Shown here one piece after another: positions 59,209 through 64,000 of a DNA stretch of 64,000 nucleotides. The stretch comes from an uncultured Serinicoccus sp. GTDB taxonomy: Bacteria; Actinomycetota; Actinomycetes; Actinomycetales; Dermatophilaceae. Positions within the stretch are counted from its first letter, which is position 1, and the number at the start of each line of letters is the position of its first letter. The stretch lies in NCBI RefSeq assembly GCF_947500995.1, contig NZ_CANMUA010000002.1:310001-374000 (forward strand). The letters are read 5' to 3'. A program made the position numbers and the translations under genes. The notes beneath the pieces are model-generated. The model did no database searches. It saw nothing but the letters and a program-made list of their open reading frames with translations, and was not told the origin of the DNA.

Positions 59209-59685
59209 ATGCCTCGCTCCATCGCCACGACCACCGACGTCGACCGTGAACGACTCCTCGAGTTCGCCCGGGACCGTCACCACCTCGTCCTCATCACGCA
59301 GCGCCAGGACGGGCGCCCCCAGGCCTCCCCCGTCACCGGTGGGGTGGACGACGAGGGCCGGCTGGTCATCTCGACCTACCCGGAACGGGCCAAGACCACG
59401 AACGCCCGGCGCCACCCCGAGGTCAGCGTCCTCGTGCTGTCCGACGACTTCGACGGCGCGTGGGTCCAGGTCGACGGCACCTGCGAGGTCCTCGACGGCG
59501 AGGCCGCCATCGAGCCGCTCGTCGACTACTTCCGGTGCATCTCCGGCGAGCACCCGGACTGGGACGAGTACCGCCAGGCCATGCGTGACCAGGGCAAGTC
59601 GCTCATCAGGGTCACCCCCACGCGGTGGTCACCCATCGCGACCGGTGGCTTCCCTGCCCGGCTCGCCGCACCGGACGAGGACTGA
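59209..59685 (+). CDS. PPOX-family (F420/FMN-binding split-barrel) protein
   Basis: This 158-residue protein of the pyridoxamine-5'-phosphate-oxidase-like fold matches the F420-dependent class common in Actinobacteria. Visible blocks are HHLVLITQRQDGRPQASPVTGGVDDEGRLVISTYPERAKTTNARRHPEVSVLVL and WVQVDGTCEVLDGEAAIEPLVDYFR, characteristic of these reductases. The ATG at 59209 has no ribosome-binding site; a weak CACAGT seven bases upstream may mean leaderless transcription. Substrate unknown; F420 reduction of quinones or biliverdin-type molecules occurs in relatives. Confidence 0.8.
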   Translation: MPRSIATTTDVDRERLLEFARDRHHLVLITQRQDGRPQASPVTGGVDDEGRLVISTYPERAKTTNARRHPEVSVLVLSDDFDGAWVQVDGTCEVLDGEAAIEPLVDYFRCISGEHPDWDEYRQAMRDQGKSLIRVTPTRWSPIATGGFPARLAAPDED

Positions 59686-59757
59686 GCTGCTTCTCGCCCG
59701 CGGCCGTCACCCCACGTTCGGGCTCATCGGCGCCGCCCCTCTCCCGGCCGAGCAGGG

Positions 59758-61245
59758 CTAGCGCCCGAGCCACGGCGCGGCGGAGTCGCGGTGCTCCTGC
59801 CTCTTCTCCTGCGCCATGCCGTCCCACGTGCGGACCGCGAAGTTCGCCCTGCTGTTCGCCTCGAACACCTCGCGGTGGTCCTCCACGAAGGTCCAGTACA
59901 AGCCGTCCCACGCCTGCCGCCAGTCCCCCGGGGGGAGGTCCGACATCTTCCTCAGGTAGTTGCTGCCGGACACGTAGGGCTTGGTCGTGATGGCATCGCC
60001 CGCCGCGAACTGGCTCATGGCATACACGTTGGGCACCATGACCCAGTCGTAGGCGTCGACGAAGAGCGACATGAACCACCGGTACACCTCGTCGGGGTGC
60101 ACGCGCAGCAGGCACAGGGCGTTGCCCAGCACCATGAGCCGCTCGATGTGGTGCGCGTAGCCCCGCTCCAGGACCCGACGGATGACGAGGTCGACCGGCT
60201 CCAGACCGGTGTCCCCGGTCCACCACGACTCCGGCATGGGGCGCCCGTGCTCGAGGACGTTGCTGGTGCGCATCCGACGTCCCCAGATCCGGTAGGTCGC
60301 GCGCATGTACTCCCGCCACCCGATGAGCTGACGGACGAAGCCCTCCAGGCTCGGCAGGTCGACGTCGTGCTCGTCGGCAGCCACCAGGGCACGTTCCAGC
60401 ACCTGGTCGGGGTTGATGAGACCGCAGTTCAGGGCTGGGGTGAGGGCGGCGTGGAAGATCACCGGGTGCTCGGCGCTGATGGCGTCCTCGTAGGGACCGA
60501 ACTGCGTGAAGCGCTCGTCGAGGAAGCGGCGCAGGGCGGCGTCGGCCTCGCCCGGCGAGGTCGCCCAGCAGAAGGTCGAGGGATCACCGGGGGCGTCCGG
60601 GAAGTGCTCGGCGACCCAGTCGACCGCCTCGTCGACCCGGGTATGCCGTCGCGACGGTCCCAGCGACGGATCCGGCACGTGATGCCCCCGGGGCAGCTTC
60701 TTGCGGTTCTCGGTGTCGAAGGACCACCGGCCGCCGACCGGCTGCTCGCCGTCCATGAGGACGTCGAGCCGGCGTCGCTGCCAGGCGTAGAAGTGCTGCA
60801 TGCGGGCCCCGCCCGAGGCGAAGTGGTCCGCGACCTGCTCGCGGGTGGTGAGGAACGCCGGCGTGTCGAGGACGTCCTCGCGGCGCAGCTCGTATCCCCC
60901 TTCCCTCAGCTGGTCGCGGCAGTGCCGACCCAGCCAGTCGTCGGCGACGTCCAGCACGCTCACCCGCTCCGGCCGCAACCGTCCGACGAGCTCGACCACA
61001 CCGGCGCCGCTGCTGCGGTCCGGCGACGACTCGACGACCTCGACATCGAAGGACTCCTCGCGCGCTCGGTCGACGAACCTGCGCACCGCGGCGCGGTGCA
61101 GGACCAGCTTGTGGGCGTGGAACGGGAACTGCCGGTAGAGCAGGTCGTCCTCGACCACGACGAGCACCGTGCCGTCGGCCACGTCCAGCTGCTCGGTGTG
61201 CAGCTGGTGCGGGTAGACCAGCCGCACGTCCGGTCCGCGGGTCAT
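59758..61245 (-). CDS. Cryptochrome/photolyase-family protein (DPRP/PhrB type) lacking the 4Fe-4S motif
   Basis: This 495-residue protein of the deoxyribodipyrimidine photolyase-related (FeS-BCP, PhrB) family starts VRLVYPHQLHTEQLDVADG and continues with the antenna domain (about 10-180). The C-terminal FAD domain has LIGWREYMRATY, HHIERLMVLGNALCLLRVHPDEVYRWFMSLFVDAYDWVMVPNVYAMSQFAAGD and TKPYVSGSNYLRKMSD. The YCxxC...ACPF cysteines that bind the cluster should follow at once, but this protein has SDLPPGDWRQAWDGLYWTF there. The cluster is therefore probably absent. The ATG at 61245 was chosen where similarity begins; upstream frame is low-complexity. Confidence 0.82.
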   Translation of the reverse strand: MTRGPDVRLVYPHQLHTEQLDVADGTVLVVVEDDLLYRQFPFHAHKLVLHRAAVRRFVDRAREESFDVEVVESSPDRSSGAGVVELVGRLRPERVSVLDVADDWLGRHCRDQLREGGYELRREDVLDTPAFLTTREQVADHFASGGARMQHFYAWQRRRLDVLMDGEQPVGGRWSFDTENRKKLPRGHHVPDPSLGPSRRHTRVDEAVDWVAEHFPDAPGDPSTFCWATSPGEADAALRRFLDERFTQFGPYEDAISAEHPVIFHAALTPALNCGLINPDQVLERALVAADEHDVDLPSLEGFVRQLIGWREYMRATYRIWGRRMRTSNVLEHGRPMPESWWTGDTGLEPVDLVIRRVLERGYAHHIERLMVLGNALCLLRVHPDEVYRWFMSLFVDAYDWVMVPNVYAMSQFAAGDAITTKPYVSGSNYLRKMSDLPPGDWRQAWDGLYWTFVEDHREVFEANSRANFAVRTWDGMAQEKRQEHRDSAAPWLGR

Positions 61246-61257
61246 CCGGCGACCCCC

Positions 61258-61356
61258 GCGACGGCGGAGACGGCCGTGGCGTCCGGCCCGCGGATCGCAC
61301 CGCGGCTCACGCCGCGGCTCCCGCCACGGCGGAGACGGTCTCGGCGTCCGGGTCCC
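61258..61356. repeat. Duplicated segment at the 3' end of the RNA-ligase-like gene
   Basis: Positions 61258-61291 and 61323-61356 are copies 65 bases apart, sharing a core ACGGCGGAGACGG and GCGTCCGG. The downstream copy is the coding 3' end (DAETVSAVAGAAA); the other lies in the 61-base gap to the photolyase gene and still reads like it. It looks like a short tandem duplication that moved the stop codon. Confidence 0.5.
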
Positions 61357-61867
61357 ACCACCGCAGGGCCTCCGGGGACAACGAGACCGGGGACGTCGAA
61401 CCGGTGCCGACCACGCCGCTGCCCTGCCCGGAAGCCTGCGCCGAGAGCGCGCCGAGCGCGGCCCCGGCCACCTGCGTCGTGAGCCGGGTCGCCAGGCTGA
61501 CGTGCGGCACCCAGGGACGCTCGTCGGCACCGGCCCAGCGCAGGACCAGCTCCGCCTGGGCCCTCCGCGCGGCGAGGGGCGGGGCCACGAGGTCGGCCAA
61601 GATCAGTCGACGACCGCCCAGCAGCACCAGCCCGGTGACGTCCGCGCGCAGCGGGAGCAGCGGGGACCACAGCTCACCCGCCAGGGCCAGCAGCTCCTCG
61701 CCCGGGGGCTGGGGAGAGGAGGCGACCGTGAGGTGCGGACGGTGGGTGCGGCCGCGGTGCCGACCCAGCGAGGGGATGCCCGCGTCCTCCAGCACCGCCC
61801 AGCGCTCGCGCACCACGGCGTCGTGCGTCGGGCTCAGCACGAGCTCCAGCGCGTGCGCCCGGCTCAC
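61307..61867 (-). CDS. 2'-5' RNA ligase superfamily (2H phosphoesterase) protein
   Basis: This 186-residue protein carries two HxT/S motifs, RPHLTVASS near residue 52 and VPHVSLATR near residue 125, the mark of 2H phosphoesterases such as ThpR. I use the GTG at 61867; the longer frame to 62005 is weakly supported. Family members hydrolyse cyclic phosphates or 2'-5' bonds in RNA or nucleotides. It is flanked by an MpaB-type oxygenase gene and the photolyase gene on the same strand, with no obvious link. Confidence 0.7.
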   Translation of the reverse strand: MSRAHALELVLSPTHDAVVRERWAVLEDAGIPSLGRHRGRTHRPHLTVASSPQPPGEELLALAGELWSPLLPLRADVTGLVLLGGRRLILADLVAPPLAARRAQAELVLRWAGADERPWVPHVSLATRLTTQVAGAALGALSAQASGQGSGVVGTGSTSPVSLSPEALRWWDPDAETVSAVAGAAA

Positions 61868-61913
61868 GCGGCGCCCCACGTCCTGGAGGCCGACCCTGTC
61901 GCCCGCGCCCGGA

Positions 61914-62780
61914 TCACGCGGCGTCCTGTCGCGCCCGACCCACCCCGGCCATGGCCCAGCGCACGGTCGAGGTGCTGGCCCGACCCAGGGGCGACAGCAC
62001 GGCACGGGACAGGACCGGCGAGGCCGGCAGTCCCAGCTCGGAGCGCGCCCACGACGGCAGCAGGGCGACGCCTCCCGCCGCGATGGCCCAGTAGCCGGGT
62101 CGCGAGGCGATCGGCAGCGGCGGCTCGGCGAGGAGGAAGCGGGCGGCCTCGCGCGCCGCCTCGGTCGCCTCCAGCTCGGGCCGGTATGCCTCGAGGGCCG
62201 CCCGCAGCTCGCGCACCGTCGTCGGCGGCTCCGGGACCCCGAGGTGCCGGGCGGAGACCCCGGCCTGGGCGACGTAGCGGTCCGCCTCGTCGTCGGTCAG
62301 CGGTGACCCGGAGAAGGCCTGGAAGCCGTCGAGGAAGGAGACCGCCTCGGCGACGTGCACCCACGTGAGCAGGTGCGGGTCGGAGGCACGGTAGGGCCGC
62401 CCGAAGGCGTCCTTCCCGCGCACCCGCTCGTGGATCGCGCGGACGTGGCCGATCGTCGTCAGGGCGTGCTCGACCGTGCCGAAGGTGGTGGCCGCGAGGT
62501 AGGTGCTGGTCCGCTGCAGCCGGCCCCAGGGATCCCCCTTGTAGCCCGAGTGGCCGGCGACCCCCGCCATGGCCATGGGGTGCAGCATCTGCAGGAGCAG
62601 CGCCGCGACACCGCCGGGGAACATCGAGGCGTCGGCGTGCACCCGCCATACCGGGTCGTGCGGGGTGAACCAGCGCTCCCCCGGCGTGTCCCAGATCACC
62701 GCGGCCCGTTGCTGCGCGTCGTCACCGGCCACCCGGGAGCGCAGCGCCGATCCAAGGGCGCTCTGGAGCCGACCGATCAT
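61914..62780 (-). CDS. Oxygenase MpaB-family protein (DUF2236)
   Basis: This 288-residue protein of the DUF2236/MpaB family is common in Actinobacteria. Landmarks: DPVWRVHADASMFPGGVAALLLQMLHPMAMAGVAGHSGY, RLQRTSTYLAATTFGT, RASDPHLLTWVHVAEAVSFLDGFQAF and the conserved His residues expected to bind heme or metal (HPMAM and WVHVAE). Relatives include latex-clearing protein and MpaB oxygenase, so oxidative cleavage of a lipid or terpenoid is possible. The start is the ATG at 62780 with GAGGTCC upstream. The substrate is unknown. Confidence 0.83.
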   Translation of the reverse strand: MIGRLQSALGSALRSRVAGDDAQQRAAVIWDTPGERWFTPHDPVWRVHADASMFPGGVAALLLQMLHPMAMAGVAGHSGYKGDPWGRLQRTSTYLAATTFGTVEHALTTIGHVRAIHERVRGKDAFGRPYRASDPHLLTWVHVAEAVSFLDGFQAFSGSPLTDDEADRYVAQAGVSARHLGVPEPPTTVRELRAALEAYRPELEATEAAREAARFLLAEPPLPIASRPGYWAIAAGGVALLPSWARSELGLPASPVLSRAVLSPLGRASTSTVRWAMAGVGRARQDAA

Positions 62781-62964
62781 CCGGGACCTCGCATTCGCCG
62801 ACCGTGGACAGAGTCTGGACAAAGACGTAACAGCAGCACTATTGCACGGCCGCTGCCCACCGTCCACGCGGCCCGTCTCCACCGACCACGCGCGGCGGGC
62901 CCACCGGAAGAACCCACCCCGCGACCGTCCGTCGCCCCACCCGGTGGTCCCCGTCGCCGACTTG

Positions 62965-62970
62965 TAGTGT
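62965..62970 (+). promoter_or_regulatory. -10 element for leaderless transcription of the aldo/keto reductase gene
   Basis: TAGTGT ends eight bases before the ATG at 62979, with no ribosome-binding site between. The spacing suits a leaderless start. Confidence 0.5.
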
Positions 62971-62978
62971 CGGGCACC

Positions 62979-63923
62979 ATGCTGACCTCCACCTTCCCCG
63001 GCACCGACCGCACCTTCCTGCCGATCAACCTCGGCGGCAACCCCTTCGGCTGGACCTCCTCCGCCGAGGCCAGCGAGGCGGTCCTCGACGCCTTCCTCGC
63101 CGCGGGCGGGTCCTTCGTCGACACCGCCGACGCCTACTCCTCCTGGGCCGAGGGGCACGAGGGGGGCGAGTCCGAGCGCATCCTGGGCAGCTGGATGGCC
63201 GAGCGCGGCAACCGGGACGAGGTGCTGGTGGCGACCAAGGTCGGCAAGAAGCCGGGCCGGGAGGGTCTGGCGCACGACTCGGTCATGGCCGCCCTCGACG
63301 AGTCCCTCGAACGCCTGCAGACCGATCGGGTCGACCTCTACTACGCGCACGCCGACGACGAGACGGTGGCGATCCAGGACCAGGTGGCGACCTTCGACGA
63401 GGCCGTGCGCGGCGGCAAGGTGGGGGCCGTCGGCCTGTCGAACTACTCCCCCGACCGGCTGCGGGAGTTCATGGAGACCGCCGCGGCGCAGGGCGCGGTG
63501 CTCCCGACCGCGATCCAGCCGCGCTACAGCCTGGTCTCCCGCTCGGGATACGAGAACGACCTCGCGCCGCTCGTCGACGAGTTCGACCTCGCGGTGTTCT
63601 GCTACCCGGCGCTGGCCTCGGGCTTCCTCACCGGCAAGTACCGCACCGAGGAGGACTTCGCCGGCAACGCCCGCGGGGGCGCCGCCCGACGGTATGCCGA
63701 GGCCGGCGGTCTCGCGGTCGTGGACGCCCTGGTGGCGGTCGCCGACCGGCACGGGGTCGCCCCGGCGTCGGTGGCGCTGGCCTGGCTCCTGGACCGGGGT
63801 GTCACCGCCCCCATCGCCTCCGCCTCGCGTCCCGAGCAGCTGGAGCCGCTGCTGGCGGCCACCCGGCTCGAGCTGGACGAGCAGGACCGCGCCGAGCTGG
63901 ACGAGGCGTCCGCAGGCTTCTGA
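62979..63923 (+). CDS. Aldo/keto reductase
   Basis: This 314-residue NADPH-dependent reductase of the AKR superfamily contains Asp/Tyr of the active site in SFVDTADAYSSWAEG, the catalytic Lys in VLVATKVGKKPG, and VDLYYAHADDETVAIQDQVATFDEAVRGGKVGAVGLSNYS. The usual catalytic His (LYxxHxxD) appears as YYAHADD. The C-terminal ALAWLLDRGVTAPIASASRPEQLEPLL binds NADPH. It is similar to the AKR11/IolS-like group of general carbonyl reductases. No pathway link with neighbours. Confidence 0.88.
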   Translation: MLTSTFPGTDRTFLPINLGGNPFGWTSSAEASEAVLDAFLAAGGSFVDTADAYSSWAEGHEGGESERILGSWMAERGNRDEVLVATKVGKKPGREGLAHDSVMAALDESLERLQTDRVDLYYAHADDETVAIQDQVATFDEAVRGGKVGAVGLSNYSPDRLREFMETAAAQGAVLPTAIQPRYSLVSRSGYENDLAPLVDEFDLAVFCYPALASGFLTGKYRTEEDFAGNARGGAARRYAEAGGLAVVDALVAVADRHGVAPASVALAWLLDRGVTAPIASASRPEQLEPLLAATRLELDEQDRAELDEASAGF

Positions 63924-63934
63924 GCCGCGACGCG

Positions 63935-63951
63935 CTCCTCGGGGCGAGGAG
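63935..63951. terminator. Hairpin between convergent genes
   Basis: A perfect 7-bp stem, CTCCTCG and CGAGGAG with a 3-base loop, lies between the aldo/keto reductase stop codon and the stop codon of the next, convergent gene. Confidence 0.55.
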
Positions 63952-64000
63952 TCAGACCTCGACGTCGTCCACCGCGTCGAGGTCGGGCAGGTCGTCGAAG
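63952..64000 (-). CDS. 3' end of an unidentified gene continuing beyond the window
   Basis: On the minus strand the frame reads FDDLPDLDAVDDVEV-stop, an acidic C-terminal tail typical of real proteins, ending one base past the hairpin. Only 15 residues are visible, so the product cannot be named. Confidence 0.45.
   Translation of the reverse strand, partial: FDDLPDLDAVDDVEV

Overview
The window is GC-rich (roughly 70%), with short gaps, many 4-base ATGA or GTGA gene overlaps, frequent GTG starts and several leaderless -10 elements. These point to a free-living actinobacterium. Gene content (13E12/DUF222 HNH protein, F420/PPOX-type protein, MpaB-type oxygenase, LacI-controlled glycan loci) suggests the Intrasporangiaceae/Ornithinimicrobiaceae neighbourhood, but the genus is my inference. 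No tRNA, rRNA, CRISPR array or insertion sequence was seen. No gene-free stretch exceeds 300 bases.

Region 1 (1-25.4 kb) is an aromatic-acid catabolic block. On the minus strand it holds most of a homoprotocatechuate (3,4-dihydroxyphenylacetate) meta-cleavage pathway: ring-cleavage dioxygenase, semialdehyde dehydrogenase, hydratase and aldolase. With these are a fused FAH/RraA enzyme, a GntR regulator, a TRAP transporter and an AraC regulator. The downstream succinic-semialdehyde dehydrogenase lies at 24-25 kb on the plus strand. Three copies of one palindromic operator (ATCGTATAyGAT type) stand before the FAH/RraA gene, the AraC gene and the gabD-like gene, and tie the block together. Between them sits the most unusual gene of the window: a 989-residue fusion of a cytochrome P450, an adrenodoxin-reductase/FprA-type FAD reductase and an FMN flavodoxin domain. 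It is flanked by a LysR regulator, a cytosolic heme-binding HtaA-like protein, an aldehyde dehydrogenase, and an IclR regulator with a 3-hydroxybenzoate 4-monooxygenase (mobA-like). A plausible reading is oxidative removal of a methyl or methoxy group from a 3-substituted aromatic, giving 3-hydroxybenzoate and then protocatechuate.

Region 2 (25.5-31.8 kb) holds housekeeping-like genes: an AI-2E family permease, a von Willebrand lipoprotein with an 11-residue tryptophan repeat, a saccharopine-dehydrogenase-like reductase, and a TetR/MFS pair around a long palindromic operator.

Region 3 (31.8-41.1 kb) is a compact nine-gene sugar operon: LacI regulator, ribose-type ABC importer, FGGY kinase, class I (LacD/YihT-type) aldolase, xylulose-reductase-like SDR, AGE-family epimerase/isomerase and HAD phosphatase. 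It reads as isomerase, kinase and aldolase steps for an unidentified aldose.

Region 4 (41.2-51.4 kb) is a glycan-utilisation locus: GH2, two GH43 enzymes, a CUT1 ABC importer and a LacI regulator with operators, probably for arabinose- or xylose-containing oligosaccharides.

Region 5 (51.4-64 kb) contains tartrate/malate-type dehydrogenase and hydroxyacid dehydrogenase genes, a lipid-kinase-like gene, an M20 peptidase, an HNH protein under a well-formed promoter carrying an SOS box, a photolyase-family protein lacking the iron-sulfur motif, and several small enzymes.

A dispersed octamer, GGTATGCC/GGCATACC, recurs across the window and overrides normal codon choice (ATA for Ile, CAT for His, GGT for Gly). 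It is nearly absent from about 7.7 to 25.4 kb, which suggests that this part of region 1 was acquired by transfer.
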